A DNA stretch of 64,000 nucleotides, from assembly GCF_020882245.1 (NCBI RefSeq), contig NC_083597.1:1336581-1400580 (forward strand), given 5' to 3'. This DNA is from Rhopalosiphum padi. Taxonomy: Eukaryota > Arthropoda > Insecta > Hemiptera > Aphididae. Both the position numbers and the translations under genes were made by a program. The notes under the pieces are model-generated. The model was not told where the DNA came from and made no database searches. It saw nothing but the letters and a program-made list of their open reading frames with translations. Below are positions 38,801-53,800 of the stretch, piece by piece. How positions within the stretch are numbered: the first letter of the stretch is position 1; each line of letters begins with the position of its first letter.

Positions 38801-41800
38801 CGGTATTTGCGATTATAGGTCAAACTGAAAAATATTTCTTTTTGAAATTTACCTAATAAGTATACATGAATTATTTTTGATATTTAATTTTAGAACTTTT
38901 AATAAGCCTCCCCAAATGTATAAAAACTTATTATTTTGTATACATTTTTGCGTTTTTATGTGTATTATTTTTGATATATTGTTACGAGTAATATACACAA
39001 TATACTATTTAGTTTAACTTTTACTGTACAGCTAAGCTATTCAATTTAAACTTTGAAATGTCAGTTACATAAAATCTTGACCTAATCATAAACTACAATA
39101 TTACTTAATATAGTTTAATGTTGACAATATATTCAGTAGATACTTGTATGTTTATATAAAAATTTATAATAAGTCTGTGTTCATGTTATATGAAAAAAAA
39201 AATATTTGGAGTGGAGAATATTAAGTACTATCGAAAAATAACAATTGATTGAATTATAATATTATCTCTATAAAGTCTGCTTAAACTCGGATATAACAAT
39301 TTTTACGATAAGGAATTTATGATTTGTTGTATTTTGTAAGTTCATTACTGTTGTTTTTTGTTGAAAAAAGAAATAAAAAAATACACGTCATAACGTAACT
39401 TATTTACTAGTGGTAGACTGGTAGAGCCTTACATATAATTATAATATTATAAAAATTGATAAAACCCTGTTTCCTATATCTACGTATTATAATATAACAT
39501 TTATTGTTATCGTTTCCGTGAACAATACATATTAAAGATTTCTCTTTGGTCTTATATAGGCTTGTAATTTTCACATTGTGTATTATTTGAGGATAAATAC
39601 AGTTTTTTTTTTGTTCATTCAAATTTTAAACCACGTGTTTTTCAGTGAATCGTGGGTTAACAAAGAAGGATTTACCGACCGAAATTAACCCTTAAGGGTC
39701 ATATTCGATTCGTTTAGGTATAATAAACTGGGTGATTATTTTATCGAACACTCATTATTTTAAAATCTATTAACTTTTTTGAAAATATTTTTTATATAAT
39801 TTACAGTCAAAATAAAATAGCATTTTTTTAAAATATTTTGTATTATACTTTTTTATTTTTTTATTTTTTGAACTACAATTTTTAATTTCATATTTTGAAA
39901 CAAAATATTTTTTGAAATATTTCGATACATAAAAATCAAAATTCAGACTGATAGTTTACGTGTTATAAGTATTTAAAGTTTAGGTGAGGGTGAGCGAAGT
40001 AGTAGACAAACATTTTGCGGAAGTACCAATCCATTCCGCTCACTAAAACTTTAAATACTTATAAATCGTAAATTGCTTGTTTGAATTTCGATTTTTATGA
40101 ATCAAAATACTCAAAACTGTTCTGATTTAAAAAATGAAATTAAAAATGTATGTTGTCATTCAAAAAGTAAAAATTTACGATAAAAAATATTAAAATTTTT
40201 TTAAAAACATGTTGGTTTATTTTAATCGGAAATTATGTAAAAAAAAATATCTTCAATAACATTAATAGATTTAAAAAAAATGATTATTGTTCGATAAAAT
40301 CGATATTTTTTATATATACCATCATATTTTTACATTACTATACATTACCTAATACTTCTTGTATTATCAAAATACACACACACTTTGCACTCTTCAATTA
40401 ACGTTAATTTTTCTACGTTATTCCGCGGTTCATTTGATTCTAGATTAGCGTTGAGTACTACACATTGTATCATTATATTATACAGATTTTATTATTATCA
40501 GTTTGATTTGAAAAGTATCAACCCGATACGCGAAGCCGTCGCAGCCATCATGAAATAATCCGTTGTAGAATACAGTGCTGGCGGCGAGCGGCGGCGGAGG
40601 ACCTATCTGTTGTGTGTATATAGTCGCCGGTCGATAGAAAACATGTGTCCTTTTTTCCATACTGACGATTTCCGACTGCCGCCGACAGCTCACACATACA
40701 TACACACGTACAGCGCGCGCGAACACGACGACCGAGTTGGGGCAGCTGCTCGCAGCTGGTTAATGTTTATCTAATAATACACATCGGCACAAGAAAATGC
40801 GGTCTCGGAGAAGCTTTTTCCACGCCGCTTTTGGTCGATATTATCGCCGTCGTCGTATTCGTAATGACGACGATAATAATAATAATAATAATAATAACAC
40901 GTTTATACACACATAATATAAATATATATTTTTATTTTATTATAATATATTATATTATATTGTGTAGCCGACTGTCACTTGCGCATGACGACGTTGCATG
41001 CCGGACAAATTGCACCATGCGCGTGTTATATGTATATTATCATTATACATTGTATAAGTTGAGCGACTCAATACAACCAAGTTTTTTCATTGCCTTTTTT
41101 TTTTTAACTCGACGAATCCTAAGATACCTATTAAACTGCTAAAACATTCGATGAATCTTTGTGTACTGCGAGAAAATAAAAACAGTAATCGGAAGGACTG
41201 CAGTGCTTCAAGTCACCTATATATGATATATGTATATAATACAAAATCAAACCAAACGTTTTTTAATTTTCTTCTTCGTCGATATTGAAAAAGACTGTCA
41301 CAACCACACCATTATTTGAAAAAATGTAAATTCTACATACTAAAATAAAGACATAAGAACCACATAAAATGTATGAAATTGTACAATTCTAAAATTGTCA
41401 AGACTATTGGTTATAATAGCTTATAATAGCTACTGCAACAATCCACCAAAATGCCAAGGAAACAATCTACTAACATTTTACTCAAAAGATAATCTAGTTT
41501 TTGTGCTTTATGTATGAGAAATCACTCATCCATACAATTTTAAAGGCTGCCAAATTCATAAGGACATCGACTAAAAACTTCTGCAAAAACCATCCCTAAA
41601 AATGAAAATATAAATCTTTCCGTTGTATCAAATCATTTCATCGAAAAAACTCCCTAATATAACTCTCATACCACAATACACTTACAAGTTATTATAGGTA
41701 TATAATTATTAATTACATATCCACACAACACTAACATGATTAGAATCTCTAGATATTAGACAATTTAATATCTTAAAGTTTAGGATCTAAACAATTTTAT

Positions 41801-44800
41801 AATATAATTGAGATTAATTATTACGCTTGTGATTTTCCTAATAACTACTGCTGCAGTTATCATACATTTTATCGAAAAAAATGCCTTTAAACATACTAGT
41901 TTTTAATTATTTTTCCGTGCTCAAATAAAATTAAACCATTTAATTTTATTAACTAATAACTATACATGAAATGATAAAAAAAATGTCTCTGAAGTGTCAT
42001 CAGTAGGCATATTTTTTGAATCATTTATCATACATGCTTATTGTACTTAATAATTATTAATGCATAAATTACGTACCCTCAAATCTAAAACGACTATAAT
42101 ACTGTTGTCTGTTGTATATGAAAAAAATATATACAAACAACAAAAAATTGGATATCTATTCAGGAATTTTCTGTACTGTACTTATTTAATACCTACCTAA
42201 AGTCTTATTATGTACCTTTCAAATCATGCTAAACTAGAAATAGCAATCAAATTTTTCAATAAGCGGTTTAAAAGTGTTTAAAATAAAAATACTACTTGAA
42301 ATTATAGCCATGTTATGTATTTTATTTATTTTACATACAGATAAGTACAAAAAATAAAGTCGAGAAAATTTTATTTTCGTTAGTCATAGATTTTAACATC
42401 AACGTTCGTTTCACTAATTTATACAATTTATGGTTACAGTTTACGTGTTTATGAATAACTAAAACATTTAAAAAATATTGAATCTTTTATATTCCAACTT
42501 GTGTTACATCATTGACATATTATTATATATTTCGAACATCTACATCAGATTTAGAAAAATATGTGCTTTAGTTTTTGTATTTTATGATTTTATTTTTCAA
42601 AAGCAGACTTTATTATCACTCTTATAATATGAACCTTAATTACACAAATAAAACTGGTAAAAATTCTATTTTTATTTTTTATTATTATTTGGTACTATTT
42701 TCTTTGTACAATAGATTATTATTTACAATGTTTTATTAGAAATACAAAAATATTTAAAACTGATAAGTTACAAAACGTTGTGACTGAGGTTCAGTTGGTA
42801 ATGTCCCTAATGTTATATTTTCTGTATAGTATTTTATAATATCTTTTATGACATAACATTTAATACTTCTTTCATATTCCAAATAATATAATTTAAGACT
42901 TAAGGTTATCACTGATAAAAAGGCATTTGTCTTCAAATTCGAACCTTAGTTATCAGTGTGTTTGTAAAAAATCAGGCTCCATTAGCAAAAATATTTTTTA
43001 GACCATTTTGTACTTCCGAGAATTTGTAAAATAAAAACTATTAATATTTTGATATAAACATATTTTTGTAATCTTTTACTATCAAATAATTTTTTTGTCC
43101 TACTTCTCAAGTACTTATATCATTGCTGTATGTTACCGGGCAGGTGCTATTATAGTGTATAGGAATAGCCAATCATAATTTAAATAAAAAATATTGTTAT
43201 AAATAATTATTCAACCATACGAGTAAAAACAAAATAGATTTTTAAAATTACTATTATAAATTAGTTTGAAGTTTCGTGTTTATTCAAATGTATTTATTAC
43301 TGGTTTTGATGGAATAATCGATATTATGAATGTATTACATATAAATATAAGTTATAACTAGTAAATAATAATAATTCAGTATTATACATAGGGTGATTCT
43401 TTTATCAAACAATACTCATTATTTCAAAATCTATTAACGTTTTTAAAATATTTTTTTTTTACATTATTTCTAATAGAAATTTGTTTTTTAACTTTTTTTA
43501 TTTGTTTGAATGACAACGAGCATTATTAATTCAATATTCTGAAGTAGAATATTTTTCGGAGTATTTTGATACATAAAAATCGAAATTAGGACGAGTAATT
43601 TATGATTTATAAATATTTAAAGTTTAGATGAATGATATTTAAATAAGAACTCTGAAATATATTCTATTTAATAACACGAAATTAAAAATGTATGTTGCCA
43701 TTTGAAAAAGTAAAAACTTGAGAATTATAACGATAAAAAATATTAAAAAAATATATTTATTTTTAAAAATTGTATTTTATTTTAACTAGAAATCATATAA
43801 AAAAATATTATCAAAAATGTTAATAGATTTTAAAATAATGAATAGTTTCTCGATAAAAGAATCACTCAGTATATATACACCAACATTACATGTATATAAT
43901 AATATATATATTGAATCTACTATAAGTTTTTTTGCAATGTAATAATATTTAAAAAAAAATTTATCTGAGGTTGACACGCTTTACCAGTATACGTTAATTG
44001 GATTTTCATATGATTGAAATATTGTGTTTCAGTCTCGATAATGTATGCTTTGATCGCTTAACAGACGTATATATTCAATACTATACAGCATATACCTATA
44101 TTATACCTCTGTAAAGTATTTTATATATTTTTTTTTCAATGTTTCATTTGGTATAATATAATATGCATAGGTTTTCATTTTTTTTTTGAAAAAGCATTAT
44201 TGAATAAATATCAGTCTCTTCCAATGTAAACATTAAATATTACAAAGAACTTTGAGTATTTTACCTGAGATTATTTTAAGTAAATTTAAACAAAAAAAAA
44301 AAAATAATAAAATTTCTCAAAAAAAAAAAATGATAATATAAATAATAATTTGATTAAGGTGAAATCCGTATTATTATAATGTGTATACAATATAAGCTGA
44401 TTAGATTGTACTGAAAGTAGCTTACCTGAGGGTTGCGGTCCTTAGTATCATTCAATTATGATAAGTGATTTGTATTAATTAAATAATTTAATAAATCCTA
44501 TACAATATTCTGTTCAAATTATTTAAAATAGTTTTTTAAAGCTATTCGACTTAGCCAAATTACTTTCATATTTTTTTGATATGTAATAATTCACTATCCG
44601 TGTTAATTTTTCTAGTTAATGGAACCAAAAATGATAAAGGAAGAAGCGATCGAACGTGATTCAGGTATTCTCACAGACGAAACAGCTATAAATAACAACA
44701 ATAACAAGGAATCTGCATTCAGAATTCACATTCGTAAGTATATTTTTAAGTTTATCTTAAATTTTGTAACTGCCCCTAGTATTATTATTATAAGTTTTAT

Positions 44801-47800
44801 ATAGAGAATATAAAAATAATTTTTAAGGTTAAAGTGTACACAGCTGTAGAACATACATGTTAAAATAAAATATATAGGCTAGGTGCATTCTACAGTACGC
44901 CCAGTAGATAGTAGTAATAATATATAGCATTATAGCTTCACACTAAAACTTGAACATCTGTCTGTCCAATCAGCTATTTGTAAAATTGTCAATTGTCAAA
45001 CTTTGCTCTCGGCATCGTATATAATATAATAATTTACAAAATACTCGTAGTGTGCATAAATATAACTTTTTATTGTAAAACTTACAATACTATTGATACT
45101 TAATTTCTCATTTATCTCATTATATTTTATTTAAACCAATAAATTTATTGGCTATTACTTATTGAAATTGAACTCTAAAATAAAAAGGATCATAGTATTT
45201 GAATAATGCATTGGCGGTCATAAGATTTATGAAAAGGTCCAAGTATAAAAATGAGGAAAAACAATATTCACGAATAGTTTGGTATGTTAGATACATCGTC
45301 GTACATAATAAAATTATTTATATAAATATATACAATTTTCCATTCTAATTTTTTTATTTATAAATCAAATACTTTATGGGAAATGATTTTAATTTGGTAT
45401 TATACACATATACACATGAATAAGGATTAAATATGAACTATATAGCTACTAGATGCTAGATGCTAGATCATTATTTTGTTATGTGATTGTTAAGCATTGT
45501 TGATTTTGTGATTACAAATTATTACGAATTAATTACTAATTGTTTATAGTGTGGTCTGATTTCGAAGTTTTGAATTCGCGATACTAGGTTGACGGTCCTG
45601 AGTTTAATGGTATTTCATTGCATACGTAATAAAATGATTTTGGGTGGAATAGATGTATCAACTTCTATTTCTAATAGTATTTTATAATTTATTTATATTA
45701 CTTACTATTAATAATATAATTTTATATTATTATTGATTAATATGATGGTAGATCTTTTCCAAAAGGATCACATATAATATATTATCAAAACATTATAAAA
45801 CAATTGTCTTAAGGTAGAATAGTGTGAATGGACTGTGATGGTATAAATAATTTAAAATTAGACTAATATTATTTTGAAAAATATGTGATAACAAATAACA
45901 ATTAGTGATTATTTAAGTTAATAATGGAATATTTAAAGTTTCTACAACTAATTTGATGAAAAATCACGGATATTTTTAAGTTAACCACACTTCACTTGTG
46001 AAATCCATAAAATCATGTCATTAATTAGTAAGTACTCATATTAATTCTCATGAACTTGCATGACCTATCTTGAAATGTTCACATCGTTCCTTCCCTTACA
46101 AAACAATTACCGATTCAACAACACCAGCCCTACCATCAACCGTAGTAAATGCAAACATCCTTAGTAGAAAGTATTTGTGTCATTTATTTTAAAAAGTATG
46201 CTTATAAATAAATTATTTACGACTTATCAAAAAAACTTTATTTAACATTTTTGAATTTTTGTGGCTAACTTCACAGGCATCAAAATATCAAAAATAATTT
46301 TATAAAATCATGCCGGTTATGTGTATTTTTTACTAACTACATGACATTTCTTAGTGCAAAATCTAATTAATTGAAAATTTAAATAAATAAATATGTATTA
46401 TCATACAAAGGATTAAAGGCGAGTGAGCTTGCCTAATGAATCACCTCGTATAATACTAAGTACTAACAAAAATATGGCTGTATAAAATATATATAAATAC
46501 ATAATTAGAGAATTTATGTGATTTTCAAGTTAAATTTTCTATTGGAATATAATATTGTAATAATATATTATAAACGATTTATTATATTTAATTTCAGTAA
46601 TCTGATATTAAACAGTTTTAATCATTATGTTTCAATATACTCTTGTATAAGATATAGTGTGAACTGCAAATTATATTAATATTAATAATGACGGAGGATT
46701 TATTTATTAATGAATAAAGTAATAAGATTAGGTATAATAATGATTAATAGAAATAATGATTTCGCATAATTCCTTAAATTTCTCTTGAAAAACATGTATG
46801 AAATAGAAACATAATCGTTCACGTACACTAGCAGATATATGTTATATTACTCTAGTCGAAACGCCGCTGCCGTCAATTGCATAAAAGCGGAATAGCTGCT
46901 CACAGGAACGTATATACAATTCGAGATATTATGTGAGTGTAAGTTGTAAAACCAGCGCTGCGAACGAAAATTAAGTGTCAAGTTTTGTAATAAGGAAAAA
47001 AAGAATAATAATAAAAAAAAAAAAGCAAAATATTATTATAAGGCAAATTGAAGCCAGCACGTCTGTTACACGCGCATACCCCTGCTCTCCGACACCTGCG
47101 ATTGACGTTCTTTAGTAAAATATGGCGCCATTCTTGGTCTCCTTCCAATAACTTTCACGCCACCACCTCTCTCTCGCATTTATTAAAACCCAAAATTTAT
47201 TATAATGTTCGGCCGATTGTAAACCCTTTTACCCAGAAGTCCAACGCCCCCGCCACAGCGCCGCCGCCACCGTCGTTCCACGTGCCAAATATGATTTATC
47301 TGAAATCCATATAGATATAATATACATATATATATACGTTGTATACTCACACCACCTAGATATTATTAGTGGTAGAAATTCGATGCACTGTATGTCGGTA
47401 CATATTATGTATTATATAGTTTGGTAGTAGTAGTAGTATTAGTAGTGTCGGTGGTGGTGGCCAGAGTTATTAATTAAAGTTTAGAAAGTAATTCCAAAAG
47501 CGGAACCTTGGCCAACTTTGCCGCTTAAGTCCGATACGCATACTTAAATATTATATATAACAGTAGATACACGGGGAGTGTGTACACTGTACAGTGTATA
47601 TTGACTTTATCCGGACTTGAACTACTGTAAAGTTTTTACGCGTGTCACCCAACCAATAATAATCATCATCATTCTCGGTTCATTTTATTGAGTGTTTTCA
47701 CGTTGTTAATTTATTCTTATTTTTGTGTGAGGGGGGAATATAGGAAATTGTAAAACAAAATATTTCGTAACGTAGCGTTTGTATAGTCTGAGACTCTGAG

Positions 47801-50800
47801 CCTTATAAAGTTTCCCGAACAGTATGAAAAAGTTTTGATGTCAACTCTTCTACAAAAACACATTATTTTTGGTTTGAGTAAATCACCGCTTTTTTAGATC
47901 GATGTAGCTAATAATTTATATGAATTAACATTAACAATTAACAGTTATTATGGCGATTTATTTGTTTATTTTTACAAGGATTTTAATTAGTTGAGCATAC
48001 AAGGCCGAGAAGGCCGTAGTTATGATTATCGTCAATGTTGTCGTTATAATAATATGTTATGTGACAACTAACAATGCTGTACGGTTGTCGGTAAATTCGC
48101 TATAGAATTAACGGATTTTTAATGGTATAAATTAATTATACTAATTGCAGCGAGACCACCACAAAATGATATAAATTATTTACCAAACTTTTAATTGCCA
48201 TCTTCGGCTGTCATTATGTCTCAGACCGGTCCTTCGTCGTCTCAAGTGTGTAACTCACAGTTTGTATACAAAAATCAACAATCTAAAGCTATACGTCACT
48301 ATTATACCGTTGACAAGGGGTGCGGGGAGTTTTATTCGGGTGAATTAAATAATAAATTATTCATTAAAGAAGGAATCTTAGAGTATCATTTGGGTAAATA
48401 GAAAATTTTCATTTATGCATTATTTAACCTGTTTTTCCGTGCAAATTAATGATTTATATGGGTAAATACAAAACTTAGTAATTTTGTTTCCCAATTATTT
48501 AGAGACTTGGGACATTTTATGATTAACTAAGGATTTAATTGAAAATTTCTGAATTGTATACTAATGTATGCTTATGAAGTGTAAGACATTTTGTTTATCA
48601 ATGTAATTATAACAAGTTAGGAAAATTCCAGTATCTAAACTATACTACATAATGTACCTAGTAGATATTCTGCATGTACTAAGTACTTGTCTATTATGAT
48701 AATCCTACGTGAAAATATATTCCTACACCTAATATTGTCATTACAACATATGTGAACAGCTGCACATAAGAAATTATTGAGACCAAGCAATAGCAGTGTA
48801 TATACGATTTTGTTTTAACAATTTTATTAGGTACTTACTCTAATAATAATTTTGTTCCTACAAAGCTACAAGGTGAATTATTCATGGATGATCGTCACAT
48901 ATAGTATGAATAAGTTAAATGTATTTCTGTGTTTATTGTGAAAAAAAATTCAATAACATTGAATATTATGATATTCGTTTATTCGTATGGCTTTAAATGA
49001 ATCATCATATTTTTAAAGTAATATAAATAATATGCATAATTAGATTAACTAATGGTAATCAACAGATTGTAAATAATAATAACGGTTATAATAATAGAAT
49101 TATAAAATCTAGTGTTAAATAATAGTAACGATAAATGTATTTTTAAAAAGTTTTAGAATTACAGTAGCACGTCTAAGCTCTTGATCCATTTCACTCTACC
49201 TCTGGTGTATTTCGCAAATCCCTTCGATACCTTGTCTAAATTTCCTCTTCCTGGCATATCTTAAAAATATGTTTTATTCGTTGCCACAGTTACACGTTGA
49301 ACTTTATTTAAGTTTCCATTAGTACATTATGTATAGGGACTTACAATATTATGAATTTATGAAGTACAAATGTATTAATTAAATCGTTAAAAAAATAAAA
49401 AATTATGGTAGATAATGGCTATAACATAATATGTAGGTTGCGTACTGCGTGTTACTGTATAAGTATAATAATATTATTACTGTACCGAAATGTATAGAGA
49501 ACAATTTTGCGGTAGTATCGGTGTCCTATATTTATTTACATAAAATACAACAACAAAAAACTCGTTTTCAATTTTGAATTTAATTTTTATCTCTCATTTA
49601 TTATCATCATTAGAATAATAATTATTCAAGGCGAGAGTAAAATAATTACAATCGTTGCGTCAAAATGATATATCTGCGGGCGGCAAAGTAATATTAAGAA
49701 TTCGAAGGGATATCCAAACGACTGTGACGGCGACGGTATGTAAATATACAATATTATATATATATAATACTATGGTTGTGAACAAGATGCGGTTTTTGGT
49801 GGTTTTGAAATCAGTATTGGTTTCAGAGTTGTTTTTTTAATTTTCAATAAAACAAAACGAAAAAACCCGTACATATTAATTAACCGAATTTTGCGTGCTT
49901 GGAAATAAATTGAAAAAGTTCAGCTGTGCACATTGCACGCACCGCACGATCGTCGCCGGCGGCGGACCAGAACAGCGGGCATATATCGCGGGACCTCCGC
50001 TGGGGTGGCGGCAGTGGCGGCTGGCCGGGCGCCAGAGGGTCTGCTCTGCTTGGCGAATAATCAATTCGCTATTTAGATGACACTCGACAAACCGTCGAGT
50101 TCCAAATATTAAATACACACCAGTCCCGTCCCCGTCCCCTCCACTGTGGATTTCATCCCCTCTACGGATCTTTGCCTACACTTCCAACGAGACGTGTTTA
50201 ATCTTGATAGATGACATTCCAACAGCGTGTACGTAATATATTATTGTATCGTTCTTGCACCGCATATTATTTTTTCTCCACATTTTTATAGTTTTATTCT
50301 CGCCGTTTATTAAAGCAGTAAACTCTTGTAATGTCGAATCTCAAGGTAATAGAATGAACTTTGAGAAATTGATTTTTATTAAACATTTTAAAAAATTGAA
50401 TAATTAAATACATAATTTGAATACTTAAAATATTTATACATAGGTTCCTACAAGCTACAATGTTTAATATATTATATTATTTTTTTAAAATCCATCATTA
50501 AAGTTTGTTTTTTTATCTTTAATGATGTTTATTTCAAATTTTAAATTGTAAAATCGCCATGTTTCATACCTGTTGTAATCACTCAAAATAGTTTGAAATA
50601 ATGAAAATAATAACATAATACAATAACATTAATGATAATACTTACGGGTAAAATGGACATAATCACGGAGGTTCTAGACCATACATTTTCATCCACCAAA
50701 ATTCTTCATATAGCTAATAATCGTATAATTTTTCAACAACATCAAGAGCGGAGAATTTTTTTCATCATGTGCGGTTAGACGATAGTAATTTTGTAAATTC

Positions 50801-53800
50801 ATCTAATATAAAGCAATACTGTCTACCGTCCATAGATTTCTATTGTTAATTTTAAATTCATTAAAATAAAATATAGAAATAAATTATGAAAGTTCCGGTC
50901 GTGCTTTCTTAATTAAAAATTAGAGGTTAAAGACCTCGTGAAATAATTATGTAAAATATCGATCTTATAGATATTATATTTTCTGATTTATTTAAAAACT
51001 AAATTTTAATGAAATTATACGTACGGTAATAAATTAATAGTCTATAAATAATCTATAAATCTATTTTATAATTAAATATCTCTTGTAAAATATTTTTAAT
51101 ATCACATATAAATTTTCGTTAATTACATGAGCTCCACGTTTGAAAGATTTTTCCCATTACAGTACTTCCGACAGTCAAGTGAGAGTTCAAAAAAATTGAA
51201 AAATACACATATATATATATAGCTAATATACATTTCCACTATTTCCAGCACTTTTTCTCAACTGTGTGAATCCAATGGTTTGGAAAGATTATCGGGAATC
51301 GTTTATTTTAAGGGAATGATATCCTTCAACTGTTTTTCATTCCCTGTACAATTGCCTTCAAACAATAAGTTACTTAGCTACCCAATTTTACAATCGCAAT
51401 GACAATAATAAATATATATATTATTTAATATAAGTAGGTAATTATATTCAAATAGTGCTTAGTTTAATGTATAATGTATATCAACTGAATATTCTAATTT
51501 TGTTTTTTAATTATTAGATATTTCATATTTTGTTTATAATAATTGATAAGTATAATCTTTTATTTTAGAATATTATTAGAAATGCAATCAATTGAATGCT
51601 TGGAGAGGAGAAGAGGTGCATTTCATGCCTGTTCTAAGTCATTTCTGACTATATGCCGACTCTGCAAACTTAACCATTGTTAAACTTTTGATCTCATAAA
51701 AGATCGAGATATAATCCTGTATTCTCCCTTTTGACAGGCATTTTGTTGTAAAGTACATGAAACGAGTGTTTGTAATTTGTATAATATTATCGTGCGATAT
51801 CTACCTGACCGTGTAAGATAATTCTTACGAGCCGTTGGTCGAAAGTACTGAAAGATGATGGAGTGTGTGTTATGGTTGAGTAGCGGGGAAGAATAGCGGC
51901 AACAAAACCATGCGGGCGTTATCGCGTGGCAGCGTCTGCAGCGAAACAATTCACAGTGATAAACGTGGCTATGGAGAGTGGAGACTAAACTTGGTAATAA
52001 ACATCGCTATGGTTTTGAATAGTCCCGTCGAGACCTATAATAAATACGATGACTTATAAGAAAAAGAAAAATCCACAATAACGCACAAGACAATATTAAG
52101 TATTTCGGAAACAAACTATCTTTCAACGCGTGATGGAATAATTATAAATACTAATCTTAATTCGACTTCCGTTTTTTAAAAATAATATATTCATTTGAAT
52201 AAATATTGTTTATAATAATAATAATAATAACAGTAAAGTAATATTAATTTATTAATATATAATAATTCAAATTTACACTTATAATTATAAATATACAAGA
52301 TTCGTGTTTGCAACTCCCCTTGAAGCCTAGAGCTTGTTTTGATGGATATATATGTTTATGTGTAGTCTGCTTATATTTGTATTTATTTTTCTGAAAATAA
52401 AATAAAAATAAGAATAACATTCCGTGTAAAAAACTGCACGTTTGTTTGTCTTTGCATGATTAACTTTTGTTAGAGATTTTATTGCTTCTCAAAATGTGCA
52501 TGTTTTTTGCCGAATTTTTTTCAGTAATTATTTAAACTTTAATAATATTATTACATAATTAATTAATAATTAATCTTGTCTCATTTCATTTTTCTTCTGA
52601 AATGTTAATATTATATTTCAGATTTTCGTAAATTTTTCAATATTTTTAGTTTAACTCAAAAATGTAAATTTTCTCGGAGATCTCTTTAACCAATGCATTT
52701 ATATTATTTGAAATTTCTTGCTAAAAAATTCTGGCGATGTCCGTTTTTGGGAAAAAATTGTACGACATTTTACATGCAAAATTATTGACCAATTACAGTA
52801 TAATATAATAAAAACAAATAATAATCGGTAAAATATGGTAAATCTATTTTTTTTTTTTTGTGTGTGTGTTTATTATTGATAATTTATAACAATAATAATA
52901 TTAATAATAAAAATAAACTAGCGGGTTATCGTGAGGCATGATCATAAATAATATGTATATTATTCGTACGTTGTTACTTTAATCGTTTAATTATAATACC
53001 TTGATGATAATAATATAATAAATCCGACGGGCACCACCACTCTACTATCGCTCCATGTTTCTTTTATACATATGCTCAACGATTAAGCTATAAGATACAA
53101 AGTCATACATATATAGGTACATATTATTATCTTTGAATGTGCATAGTACCTACTGCATTATGAATACTAATTACAATGCATATTCAATGGTATTACCTGT
53201 TTTAATTGAAATCAGTAAAATCTAATTATGCATCATAAATTAGTTGCCGAACTGGGTAAAAACTGATTAGTTGGAGGAGGGGGCAGGACAATTATTTATT
53301 TACCAAAATCAAAACCATAATTTTACGATTTTATACAAGTCTAAAACTCATATTATGGCTCTGAAACAATTCATAAGTACACATATTGTTAAATAATAAT
53401 TAAGTACCTACATGAATTCATTAAAAAAAGTTGCTATAACTTGTTTGTAAAAAAATAATGTAATGATAAGCCAATAATAAAAATATATGTCCAATAGTAT
53501 TCACGAAATACTATTATTGGGTTATTTTTGTAATTCATAAAATTATATTATGAATGTGTAGGTACCTAATATTTATTATTTTATGACTAACTTACTCTGT
53601 TTAATATTATTTTACGTAAAAAGTAGTAAGAGTGTCCATTGTTTTTCCGTGATAACAAGTTGTTTCATAGTCTGATACCATTTTCTAAAACAGAATTGAT
53701 TTTTTCAATAATTGTACTACGCACATTTTTTGTTTTTATAAATTTCTATGCACCTTTCTCATTATTTGTTTAAAATTATAAGATTTCATTCCACCAACTA

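Larger units (their letters stand above)
35832..44615 (+). other. nvy intron 1
   Basis: An 8.8 kb intron beginning GTGAGA and ending TTTTTCTAG. It holds a protein-like open segment at 36.4-36.7 kb, foldback elements at 39.7-40.3 and 43.4-43.9 kb, a GC-rich island at 40.4-40.9 kb, LINE ORF1 debris at 41.4-41.6 kb and an unassigned minus-strand open frame at 42.75-42.94 kb. The rest is AT-rich sequence in which I see nothing functional. Confidence 0.55.
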
